A stretch of DNA of 64,000 nt from G965215145 sp965215145 (lineage in GTDB: Bacteria > Bacteroidota > Rhodothermia > Rhodothermales > JANQRZ01), in assembly GCA_965215145.1 (NCBI GenBank), contig OZ244038.1:1-64000 (forward strand). Reading direction: 5' to 3'. The notes below the pieces were generated by a model. It was not told the DNA's origin and searched no databases. It saw only the letters and a program-made list of their open reading frames with translations. A program made the position numbers and the translations under genes. Positions 1-7,723 of the stretch are shown here, one piece after another (the first letter of the stretch is position 1; each line of letters begins with the position of its first letter).

Positions 1-564
1 GCGCCGACCCGGTGGGCGATGAACTCGGAGCCGTTGTCGCTCCGCACAAACGTCGGCGCACCGCGCTGCCCCCCGCCCCAGGGGCAGGGGCGCGATGAGC
101 CGGTCGAGTGTCGCCACGACGTGCTGGCTCGTCAGCGAGCGGCCGACCACGAGCGCGAGGCACTCGCGGGTGTACTCGTCGAGCACGGGGAGCAGCTTGA
201 GCGCGCGCCCGTCCTCGGTCGCGTCGAACACGAAATCGTAGCACCACACGTGGTTCGGCCGCTCCGGGGCGAGCCGGACGGTCGAGTTCTCGCCCGTGCC
301 GACGCGGCGGCGCTTCTGCGTCTTCTGCGGCACCTGGAGCCCGGCCTCGCGCCAGAGCCGGTGGACCCGCTTCCGGTTGACGGCCCAGCCCTCGCCGCGC
401 AGCACGGCCCACGCCCGGCGGTAGCCATAGCGTGGGTGGTCGCGGGCGAGTCGGAGCAGGCGGGCCACGAGCGCGCGGTCCTTCGCCGGGCGCTCCGGCG
501 CGTAGCGGTGGGTCGAGCGAGGGTGCCCGACGACGCGGCAGGCCCGCCGCTCGCTCACACCCAA
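1..564 (-). pseudogene. IS3-family transposase OrfB (copy A), frameshifted and cut by window edge
   Basis: The frame matches OrfB of copy B from its N-terminus through the first catalytic Asp region (HVWCYDFVFDATEDGR). At 69-74 copy A has one base more than copy B in a homopolymer, so the rest, including the DNGSEF motif, is read out of frame. The C-terminal part lies outside the window. If the extra base is real, copy A makes no active transposase and would depend on copy B. A homopolymer sequencing error is an equally simple explanation. Confidence 0.8.
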
Positions 565-608
565 CTCGCGCTGGACGTGGGCGACAGCGGTCCGCCGACG
601 CGCCGGGC

Positions 609-881
609 TCAGAGCTTTCCCCTGGCGACCTCCTTGAGGATGTCGTTGCCGAGCGAGAGGTCGGCCACGAGCTTCTTCAAGCGGGCGTTCTCCTTCTCGA
701 GGTCACGGAGCCGCTGGGCCTCCGGCTGGCCGACGCCGGCGTACTTCTTGCGCCAGCGGTAGTAGGTCACCTCGGTGACGCCGATCTCTCGGACGGCCTC
801 AGCGACGGTGGAGCCGTCGGCGGTGAGGGTCTCGACGCGGCGGAGCTTGGTGACGATCTCCTCGGGGAAGTGGCGTTTCAT
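609..881 (-). CDS. IS3-family transposase OrfA (copy A)
   Basis: This 90-residue protein is identical to the OrfA of copy B. It begins MKRHFPEEIVTKLRRVE and has an N-terminal helix-turn-helix of the IS3 OrfA type (TVAEAVREIGVTEVTYYRWRK), followed by a leucine-zipper-like coiled coil (LRDLEKENARLKKLVADL) used for multimerisation. It ends at a G-GGA-AAG heptamer, where a -1 frameshift would fuse it to OrfB. It binds the terminal repeats together with the OrfAB fusion. Nothing in OrfA itself is broken. Confidence 0.92.
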   Translation of the reverse strand: MKRHFPEEIVTKLRRVETLTADGSTVAEAVREIGVTEVTYYRWRKKYAGVGQPEAQRLRDLEKENARLKKLVADLSLGNDILKEVARGKL

Positions 882-994
882 GGTGCTGCGGGATGGGGCG
901 CAGCACTATCGTAGCGACTGGATCAGATTACGGGGAGCAGGTCAGTCGGTGAGTGCGCCACCGGGGGTCCCATGGCTTTATTATCCGGCGGACA

Positions 995-1048
995 GGTCAT
1001 CGGTTGAAGAACGGTCATCGGTTGAAGAACGGTCATCGGTTGAAGAAC
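995..1048. repeat. Three tandem copies of an 18-bp unit
   Basis: The unit ggtcatcggttgaagaac occurs three times without gaps (995-1012, 1013-1030, 1031-1048). It lies between the inner end of IS3 copy A and the start of the helicase gene at 1108. It could be an iteron-like protein-binding site in the promoter region or a simple slippage product. No -35/-10 pair is clear around it. Confidence 0.95.
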
Positions 1049-1107
1049 GGGAGTGCCACAGTACCGGCACGAGGTAGCTGTATGGTTGCTGAGTAAGCCC
1101 GAACGCT

Positions 1108-3984
1108 ATGAGTGCTCAGCCCAAGCCCCGCCTTGACCAATATGCGCCCGATGGGTCGCTCGCCGCAGCGATAGGAGCTGGAACGGGGCTCGCGTTTGCG
1201 AAGGAGTACTTCCCCCTTGCCGGAGATGTCCTCCGCATTGCGACAGCGTACTTCAGCGTGAACGGATATGAGGGGATCGAGCGGTACGTCCCCAAGGCCA
1301 CACGTATCCACGTGCTTATTGGAAAAGGCGAGGGGGATCGGCGAGCCGTTCAGACTGTCGTACTAAACGAGGTCGCGAGAGAGCTGATGACGGCCGAAGC
1401 GCACGCGCTTACGACGGCAGTCCGTGACATGCTCGACCGACTTGAGTCTGGGCGTCTCCGCGTGGCAGATGCACGCAGCGTCCGGCCGAGCTATCACTGC
1501 AAGTTCTACATCGTCTCAGATCGGCTCCTGTGGCACGGGTCGGCGAATCTGTCGGACAACGGCCTTCAGAAACAGGCCGAGCAGGCCACTGCCGTGACCG
1601 ACCCAGTCGTGATTCAGCGGTGGAGCCGATGGTTTGACGAGGTCGCAGCCGCATCCTATAACCTGACGGAGGATCTAGCTAGGGAACTCGAGAATTGGCT
1701 CGGCCTAGCCGACCCATTTGGGGCCTACCTGGCCGCCCTCGCCGCGCTCTTCCCAACGCTCGACGTAGACCGAGAGGTCGAGGCGATGGAGCCGGTCTAC
1801 TATCAGCGGGCCCTAGCCTCGTGGGGACTGGAGCAGCTTGCTCGCTATCGCGGGGCTCTGTTTGTCGTCTCGACCGGCCTGGGGAAGACGGTGATCGGGG
1901 CTGAGATCGCCGGGGCATTGGAAGCACGCGGGGACCTCCGCCGAGTGATCGTCATTGCGCCGCAGGCTGTACATCGGAAGTGGCATAGGCAACTCGATGC
2001 CCGCCACACCAGGCCGTTTACCTACGACACCGGCCTCCTCTTCGAGAAGCCGTCAGGGGATCGGCTGAAGCAGGTCGGCGAGTTGGACGGGCTCATCGAT
2101 CAATCCGACGGCCGCACGCTCATCCTGATCGACGAGGCGCACGTCTACCGTAATCAAGTCCTCCACTCGCGCACGCGGCAGGAGGTGACGCCGGTGCTGC
2201 AGCGGATGCAGCGGGCCGCAGCGCGTGGGGCCTCGGTCGTGCTGATGACGGGGAGCGTATATGCGACCGACCTCCAGAACCTCCTCAGCCAGCTTCAGCT
2301 CCTTCCGCCGACTGGGCCGCCGGACCCCGCCGGCGAGCTGACACCCTGGGCTGCCGCCTCTCCCGAAGCGTTCACGGCACTCCCCGTCGTCGCCACGCTC
2401 GGATACCCACACGTACTCGCTATGGCCGGGCGTCGGGGTGACGCTGATGAGCATGGCCCGTTCCTCCCGTTCGGCGGCACCCGCTCCTACATCCCAACAG
2501 CCATCCGCTCCCGGATCATCTCCTATACCCTCCCCGCGGAGGATGAGGCGATAGCAGCCTTCGACGCCGGCGCCTTCGACGTGCACACAAGGACGCCCCA
2601 TGCGCGCTACGATGATGAGGCAGGGGTCATGGAGGAGGTCACGGACACGCTCTACAACACCGGCCTCACGGCCTGGGCCAGCTCGCCACGCGCGTTCCGC
2701 CACGCCGTCTGGCGCAACCTCGCAACGATCCCCGAGGCTGAGACGCTTCCCCTGCCGTTCGACGGACCTTCAGAACGCTCCACCGATCTATTCGGCAATC
2801 CTGAGCCGGTGCGGCCTGTCAGCCCGCCGTGGGTAGAAGCGTACAAGGCGCCGTTCCGCAGGAGCTATACCCGACGGCGCGCCGCCCTCGAACCGCTCAT
2901 TGAAGAGCTTGGGAGGGGCTCTGACGACAAGGCCCGATGGCTGGCCGCCGAGCTACGGGCGCTCCACTCCGACGAGCAGCCGCTCAAGGCGGTGGTGTTC
3001 GTCGAGCGACACGAGACGGCGCTTCACCTCACCACCCAGCTCCGACGGCGGACCCGGCGGCTCGGCCTCCGCATCCAAACAGCGTCGGAGAGGCGAGGGC
3101 ATAAGGCAGGACCCAAGAGTGCCAAGAAGCGGCTCCGGCTCCGCTGGCGGCTCGCCCCGCGCGCCCACGACCGGGAGCCGACGGCTGACGACCTCGACGT
3201 CCTCGTCTGCACCGACGCCGACGGGGTGGGCGTGGACCTCCAGGACGCTTCGGTGGTCGTGAACTACGACCTCCCCGCCGGGGCCGACGTGCTCGTTCAG
3301 CGGCTCGGCCGGGTCTTCCGCGCGACCCCCGCCCCGCGCACGCCGACCGTCCTCACATTCGTGCCGGAGATCGCGCTCGATCCGCCGGACAGCAGAGCCG
3401 CCCAGAGTCTCGCCGCCCGGTACGACCGGCTGGTCCGGCGCGAGGATCAGTCGAAGAAGGTTCTTGGGTCAGGAATCCTCCCACCGAGGGGCGAGCTGGA
3501 GGCCGAGATCTCGTTACGCACGGCCGTGGACGTAGCCGCGGCTCTGACACCGACGGAGAACAACGAGATCGGCGGGCCGGCCGGGCACTTCGCTGTGCTT
3601 GAGGAGAACCGGGAGGAAGCTGAGCGGCTGGCCAAGCGCCCGCGCCACACCTCGTGCTTCGCCCAGATCAGGAGCCAGCAGCTCGTCGCCGTGTTCCGGG
3701 CAGGTGGACGTGTCCGCGCCGTCGTCTTCGACCCGCAGGCTCGGCGGGGGAAGGGCGAGATCGTGAGTGACGCGGTGATGGACGCGCTCGACCTCCTGCG
3801 GTGCTCGCCCGGCACGCCCCGTGCGCCGGTCCTGAAAGCCAAGCCATCGGACATCCCCAAGCTCACCGGCCGAGCCATCCGGATGTGGTGCGAGCGCGAG
3901 GGCGTAGAGCCGGACCCGGATGCGCGCATCGCCGCCGTCCTCCTCGTCCCCGGCGACCCTGACGCGCCCGCCCGTGCTGTGTGA
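1108..3984 (+). CDS. PLD-family nuclease/SF2 helicase fusion (candidate defence protein)
   Basis: The 958-residue protein joins two domains. Residues about 1-190 look like a phospholipase D/HKD nuclease domain: H130-C-K132 followed by S144-N147 gives an HxK...SxN half-motif. Residues about 240-760 form a superfamily 2 helicase: Walker A STGLGKT (K260), DEAH box IDEAH (342-345), motif III MTGS, and C-terminal motifs around residue 700 (DADGVGVDLQDA) and QRLGRVFR. Such fusions resemble helicases of bacterial defence and restriction loci; that role is inferred. Only one HxK motif is evident, so an active nuclease would have to dimerise. The gene sits alone between inverted IS3 copies, with stop 3 bp from a truncated convergent TPR gene. 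The ATG at 1108 gives the full PLD domain. Confidence 0.85.
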   Translation: MSAQPKPRLDQYAPDGSLAAAIGAGTGLAFAKEYFPLAGDVLRIATAYFSVNGYEGIERYVPKATRIHVLIGKGEGDRRAVQTVVLNEVARELMTAEAHALTTAVRDMLDRLESGRLRVADARSVRPSYHCKFYIVSDRLLWHGSANLSDNGLQKQAEQATAVTDPVVIQRWSRWFDEVAAASYNLTEDLARELENWLGLADPFGAYLAALAALFPTLDVDREVEAMEPVYYQRALASWGLEQLARYRGALFVVSTGLGKTVIGAEIAGALEARGDLRRVIVIAPQAVHRKWHRQLDARHTRPFTYDTGLLFEKPSGDRLKQVGELDGLIDQSDGRTLILIDEAHVYRNQVLHSRTRQEVTPVLQRMQRAAARGASVVLMTGSVYATDLQNLLSQLQLLPPTGPPDPAGELTPWAAASPEAFTALPVVATLGYPHVLAMAGRRGDADEHGPFLPFGGTRSYIPTAIRSRIISYTLPAEDEAIAAFDAGAFDVHTRTPHARYDDEAGVMEEVTDTLYNTGLTAWASSPRAFRHAVWRNLATIPEAETLPLPFDGPSERSTDLFGNPEPVRPVSPPWVEAYKAPFRRSYTRRRAALEPLIEELGRGSDDKARWLAAELRALHSDEQPLKAVVFVERHETALHLTTQLRRRTRRLGLRIQTASERRGHKAGPKSAKKRLRLRWRLAPRAHDREPTADDLDVLVCTDADGVGVDLQDASVVVNYDLPAGADVLVQRLGRVFRATPAPRTPTVLTFVPEIALDPPDSRAAQSLAARYDRLVRREDQSKKVLGSGILPPRGELEAEISLRTAVDVAAALTPTENNEIGGPAGHFAVLEENREEAERLAKRPRHTSCFAQIRSQQLVAVFRAGGRVRAVVFDPQARRGKGEIVSDAVMDALDLLRCSPGTPRAPVLKAKPSDIPKLTGRAIRMWCEREGVEPDPDARIAAVLLVPGDPDAPARAV

Positions 3985-3986
3985 CG

Positions 3987-4181
3987 CTATTCCTCGCCTG
4001 CTCCCTCCGCGATGGCCTCCTCGCACTCCCGCAAGATAGCCTGCGCCTCGTCGAGTCCGTGGTAGCGAAGTCGGGTGAAGATGGCGACGGCCCGCTGCGC
4101 GTAGGGCAGCGCCTCCTCCGCCCGTCCCTGCCGAACAAGGGCCTTTGCAAGACGGAAGCATTGGTGTGCGACGGACTCCGT
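3987..4181 (-). pseudogene. C-terminal remnant of a TPR protein truncated by IS3 copy B
   Basis: Read on the minus strand from 4181 to the TAG at 3987-3989, an open frame encodes about 64 residues with TPR-like composition (CFRLAKALVRQGRAEEALPY, then AQRAVAIFTRL and LDEAQAILRECEEAI). There is no start codon, because the frame runs straight into the inner end of IS3 copy B at 4182. No continuation of the TPR frame is visible beyond the other IS end at 5418, so the missing 5' part was lost or moved, as expected if the flanks of copy B were rearranged. It converges on the helicase gene. Confidence 0.75.
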
Positions 4182-4244
4182 TGACCTGCTCCCCGTAATC
4201 TGATCCAGTCGCTACGATAGTGCTGCGCCCCATCCCGCAGCACC

Positions 4245-4517
4245 ATGAAACGCCACTTCCCCGAGGAGATCGTCACCAAGCTCCGCCGCGTCGAGACCCT
4301 CACCGCCGACGGCTCCACCGTCGCTGAGGCCGTCCGAGAGATCGGCGTCACCGAGGTGACCTACTACCGCTGGCGCAAGAAGTACGCCGGCGTCGGCCAG
4401 CCGGAGGCCCAGCGGCTCCGTGACCTCGAGAAGGAGAACGCCCGCTTGAAGAAGCTCGTGGCCGACCTCTCGCTCGGCAACGACATCCTCAAGGAGGTCG
4501 CCAGGGGAAAGCTCTGA
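4245..4517 (+). CDS. IS3-family transposase OrfA (copy B)
   Basis: 90 residues: an N-terminal helix-turn-helix (residues about 10-45) and a coiled-coil leucine zipper (about 60-85). Near its end the sequence GGGGAAAG offers a -1 slip onto AAA-GCT-CTG-AGC. From there the second frame reads ...ALSPARRRTAVAHVQREL straight into OrfB. This is the usual IS3 arrangement, in which OrfA acts as DNA-binding regulator and OrfAB as transposase. Confidence 0.93.
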   Translation: MKRHFPEEIVTKLRRVETLTADGSTVAEAVREIGVTEVTYYRWRKKYAGVGQPEAQRLRDLEKENARLKKLVADLSLGNDILKEVARGKL

Positions 4518-4561
4518 GCCCGGCGCGTCGGCGGACCGCTGTCGCCCACGTCCAGCGCGAG

Positions 4562-5389
4562 TTGGGTGTGAGCGAGCGGCGGGCCTGCCGCGTCGTCGGG
4601 CACCCTCGCTCGACCCACCGCTACGCGCCGGAGCGCCCGGCGAAGGACCGCGCGCTCGTGGCCCGCCTGCTCCGACTCGCCCGCGACCACCCACGCTATG
4701 GCTACCGCCGGGCGTGGGCCGTGCTGCGCGGCGAGGGCTGGGCCGTCAACCGGAAGCGGGTCCACCGGCTCTGGCGCGAGGCCGGGCTCCAGGTGCCGCA
4801 GAAGACGCAGAAGCGCCGCCGCGTCGGCACGGGCGAGAACTCGACCGTCCGGCTCGCCCCGGAGCGGCCGAACCACGTGTGGTGCTACGATTTCGTGTTC
4901 GACGCGACCGAGGACGGGCGCGCGCTCAAGCTGCTCCCCGTGCTCGACGAGTACACCCGCGAGTGCCTCGCGCTCGTGGTCGGCCGCTCGCTGACGAGCC
5001 AGCACGTCGTGGCGACACTCGACCGGCTCATCGCGCCCCTGCCCCTGGGGCGGGGGCAGCGCGGTGCGCCGACGTTTGTGCGGAGCGACAACGGCTCCGA
5101 GTTCATCGCCCACCGGGTCGGCGCGTACCTGCTCGCCGCCGAGTCGGACACGAAGCACATCGACCCCGGCGCGCCGTGGCAGAACGGCTACAGCGAGTCG
5201 TTCAACGGGAAGCTCCGCGACGAGCTCTTGAGCCAGGAGCTCTTCGCGACGTTGTCCGAGGCCCGCGTGCTCGCCGAGCGCTGGCGGCGCCACTACAACG
5301 AGTCGCGCCCTCACAGCGCGCTCGGCTACCTTCCACCGGCCGCGTTCGCGGCCACCCTCAACCCCGAACCGGCGATGGCACTGTCATAG
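4562..5389 (+). CDS. IS3-family transposase OrfB, DDE integrase core (copy B)
   Basis: Counted from the TTG at 4562 the protein has 275 residues, but the frame is open back to the end of orfA, and the functional product is probably the OrfAB fusion. An HTH_21-like segment (HPRYGYRRAWAVLRGEGW) is followed by the rve integrase core. The first Asp is in CYDFVFDATEDG, the second in RSDNGSEFI, and the Glu in GYSESFNGKLRDELL. This completes the DDE triad. The stop lies 29 bp before the right terminal repeat, as usual in this family. The copy appears intact. Confidence 0.93.
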   Translation: MGVSERRACRVVGHPRSTHRYAPERPAKDRALVARLLRLARDHPRYGYRRAWAVLRGEGWAVNRKRVHRLWREAGLQVPQKTQKRRRVGTGENSTVRLAPERPNHVWCYDFVFDATEDGRALKLLPVLDEYTRECLALVVGRSLTSQHVVATLDRLIAPLPLGRGQRGAPTFVRSDNGSEFIAHRVGAYLLAAESDTKHIDPGAPWQNGYSESFNGKLRDELLSQELFATLSEARVLAERWRRHYNESRPHSALGYLPPAAFAATLNPEPAMALS

Positions 5390-5516
5390 CCGCTGGTACG
5401 AAGAACGGGGGCCGGCCACGACGAGTAGGTCGCCTCCGCGACGGACTACCCGGCCGGAACTTGATCCGGTTGACCAACAACGGACGAGGGGGCCGCCGCC
5501 ACGGTCGCCCGTACCG

Positions 5517-5551
5517 GAGGGGCCGCCCCGTTTCCCGCGGGGCGGCCCCTC
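5517..5551. terminator. Strong hairpin between IS3 copy B and the minus-strand gene at 5581
   Basis: A perfect 13-bp stem (gaggggccgcccc at 5517-5529 with ggggcggcccctc at 5539-5551) has a 9-base loop. It sits 30 bp past the stop of the minus-strand beta-propeller gene. There is no good T-run on the minus side, so it may be a two-way or Rho-assisted terminator. Confidence 0.6.
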
Positions 5552-5580
5552 GACTTTCCTGCTCGGCTATCTCAGAGCGA

Positions 5581-7452
5581 TCAGCGCGTGACGGTGATCC
5601 GCTGGCTCTGAACCTCGCCCCCTGCCGCGAGTCGGACGACGTAGACGCCGCTCGCCAGGCCAGCCGTCTGCACCGTCGCGGTGTGCGGCCCGGCCGGCCG
5701 AGGTCCTTCCAAGGCCAGGGTCACCTCGCGCCCGAGCACGTCGTACAGCGCCAGCCGCACCGGCCCCGCCTCGGCCAACTCAAAGGCCACCGTCGCCTCG
5801 CCCGCCGCGGGGTTGGGGTGGACGGAGCGGATCGCGAGGGCGGCCGACGCGGTTGCCCCCTCCGTCGCCACCGTCCGACGCTCGACGAGCCACACCTTGC
5901 CCGTGTTCGTCTGGAACAGGTCGATCCCCGGCTCCAGCACGCCGAGGTCCACGATGGCGAGGCGGTCGCCGAGGAAGACGGCGGAGACCGGCTTGTTCAG
6001 CTTCTCCGGCACGAACAGCTCGTCGGCCGTGTCGCCGTCGTTGACGACGAACGCGGCCTCCTCCCCCGTGTCGGGGCCGATCCGGGAGACCGAGTAGCCG
6101 GTGAACTCGAACGCCCCCGTCTGCGGCGAGAACGAACCCGACTTCGTCACGAACAGGTCGCTCTCGAATCCGAACACCTCGCTCATCGAGGGCTCGAACC
6201 CCGTCACCGACACGTACAGGCCGACCGACGCGACGGCCGGCTCGACGGTGAGCCCGTCCCGGAAGTCCTCGTCGAAGATGGGCTGCGGACAGTCCTCGGC
6301 CATCAGCACGGGGGAGTCGCAGAACAGCTCGTTCCCGACGTCGAGAGGCTGCCGGGTCTCGGGATCGTGGAGGAAATCCGGCCAGCCGAAGAACTCGACG
6401 TCTCCGCCGGTGGTGATGACGAACAGGTCGTCCTCGTCCTGCGCGATGGGGCGGTTGCCGCGGATGACGTAGGTGTCCGGGTCGAGCGGGTCGTTGGGGT
6501 CCCCGGCCTGGCCGCGGATGTCGGAGCCGTTGTTCGAGATGAATAGCCGGGCCGGGTCGTCCGGGTCGAACGAGAGGCCGAAGGGGTTGCGCAGCCCCCA
6601 CGCCTCCAGGCGCAGCGTCGAGGTGGGATCGGCATCGTCGGGGTCGAACGAGTAGACGGCGCCCGAGCCGGCGATGATGCCGTCCTGCGGCGTGGCCGGC
6701 GTGGCGGCGGGGATGACGACCCCCGGCGCGATGTCGCCCGAGTCGAACGGGCGGTACGGCGCCGTGACGGCGTTGCTGTCGGGGTCGAGGGAGGTCGGGA
6801 CGCGCGCGGTGAACGAGCTGCCGTTGAGGGTGATGTCGACGGGGGCCATCTCGCGGAAGCCTGGCGCCTCCACGACCCAGCGCGGCACGTTGTCCGGCCC
6901 GACCACGGCCGAGTTCGTCGCCGTGCCCTGCCCGAAGTAGGCCCGCCCGTCGGCCCCGAAGACGACCGTGTTGTTCTGGTGGTCCCCGACGGAGGGGAGG
7001 TTCGTGATGACGGTCTCGAAGGTGGCCGCGGGGTCGTCCGGGTCGAACCGCGAGATCGCCCCGACCGCCCAGCCGTTGGCGCCGGTCTGCCGGTGGGCGA
7101 GCCACAGCATCCCGTCGCGGTAGGTGACGTCCGTGAACGGCGGGAGGGCGATGCCCAGCGGGAGCATCGCCGGGGTCAGGATGACCGTGGCCGCGCCGGG
7201 GCCGCTGTCTGGGAGGGTCAGCTCCTGCACCGTGGGCGGGGAGCCGGGGAAGAAGCCCGACTCGCTGATCCAGATGCGGCCGTTGCCCGAGGCGAGGTTG
7301 CTGGGGAACGTGAGCCCGTCGACGCCGAGGCGGAGGTCGTAGCCCTCGGCGATGAGGACGCCGGGCACGTCGTCGTCAGGGACGAGGTCCTGCGCTGCGA
7401 CAGGGAGCGCGCAGAGCAGCAAGAGGGGGAGTATGCGCGTAGCGTAGGTCAT
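5581..7452 (-). CDS. ScyD/ScyE-like beta-propeller protein with T9SS sorting domain
   Basis: The start at 7452 gives a clean signal peptide (MTYATRILPLLLLCALPVAAQ) and a 623-residue protein. The body resembles the ScyD/ScyE or glucose/sorbosone dehydrogenase-like six-bladed propeller (GNGRIWISESGFFPG, ISRFDPDDPAATFET, WGLRNPFGLSFDPDDP, ADELFVPEKLNKPVS). The last 80 residues are a Por-secretion type A domain (HPNPAAGEATVAFELAEAG, YDVLGREV, LASGVYVVRL, ending ITVTR). It is therefore predicted to be exported by the Sec and type 9 systems to the cell surface or medium. No enzymatic activity can be assigned. The upstream in-frame extension to 7518 is rejected because it would bury the signal peptide. 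Confidence 0.85.
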   Translation of the reverse strand: MTYATRILPLLLLCALPVAAQDLVPDDDVPGVLIAEGYDLRLGVDGLTFPSNLASGNGRIWISESGFFPGSPPTVQELTLPDSGPGAATVILTPAMLPLGIALPPFTDVTYRDGMLWLAHRQTGANGWAVGAISRFDPDDPAATFETVITNLPSVGDHQNNTVVFGADGRAYFGQGTATNSAVVGPDNVPRWVVEAPGFREMAPVDITLNGSSFTARVPTSLDPDSNAVTAPYRPFDSGDIAPGVVIPAATPATPQDGIIAGSGAVYSFDPDDADPTSTLRLEAWGLRNPFGLSFDPDDPARLFISNNGSDIRGQAGDPNDPLDPDTYVIRGNRPIAQDEDDLFVITTGGDVEFFGWPDFLHDPETRQPLDVGNELFCDSPVLMAEDCPQPIFDEDFRDGLTVEPAVASVGLYVSVTGFEPSMSEVFGFESDLFVTKSGSFSPQTGAFEFTGYSVSRIGPDTGEEAAFVVNDGDTADELFVPEKLNKPVSAVFLGDRLAIVDLGVLEPGIDLFQTNTGKVWLVERRTVATEGATASAALAIRSVHPNPAAGEATVAFELAEAGPVRLALYDVLGREVTLALEGPRPAGPHTATVQTAGLASGVYVVRLAAGGEVQSQRITVTR

Positions 7453-7723
7453 AAGAGGGAGGGGGTTGGGATGGGGCTGCCGGTGACGCGCGCCGGCAGA
7501 TGAGGGCCAACGGTACACATCGGGTGCACCTCGTCCCTCACGCCAGCATCACGGGGGTCTCACGGCTTGATCACACTGGGACGCTCGCCCCGCGGCTCAC
7601 CGTCCCCGACCTCCGGGCCGACGATCACACCCGCCTCGGCGAGGCAGGCCCCGTCCGGCTGGCCCCGTCCGACTCCCTCGACCGCCTCCGCCTCGCCGCG
7701 GCCCGGTGGGGCAGGGCAGCGGC

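Larger units (their letters stand above)
1..944 (-). mobile_element. IS3-family element, copy A (truncated by window start)
   Basis: This is the reverse complement of the element at 4182-5418, with the same terminal bases (TGACCTGCTCCCCG) at its 944 end. Every position maps to copy B as 5126 minus x, except that copy A has six C bases at 69-74 where copy B has five G/C bases at the matching site. The frames translate identically elsewhere, so the two copies diverged very recently or were homogenised. The outer end lies before position 1. The two copies point outward and enclose 945-4181, the layout of a composite transposon. Confidence 0.9.
4182..5418 (+). mobile_element. IS3-family element, copy B (complete)
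   Basis: A complete element of 1,237 bp. It starts TGACCTGCTCCCCG and ends ...GGGGGCCGGCCA. The two ends are imperfect inverted repeats when one gap is allowed, and they show the TG...CA termini of IS3 elements. It holds orfA and orfB linked by a probable -1 frameshift. The bases flanking the ends (ccgt on the left, cgac on the right) do not form a target duplication. That fits an end of a composite transposon or later recombination with copy A, not an independent insertion. Confidence 0.88.

Noticed and set aside
5419..5480. Right end of IS3 copy B placed near the cttgatccggttgacca sequence
   Set aside because: The bases tgatccggttgacca look like the left end but in direct orientation. The inverted match with TG...CA termini ends at 5418, 29 bp after the transposase stop.
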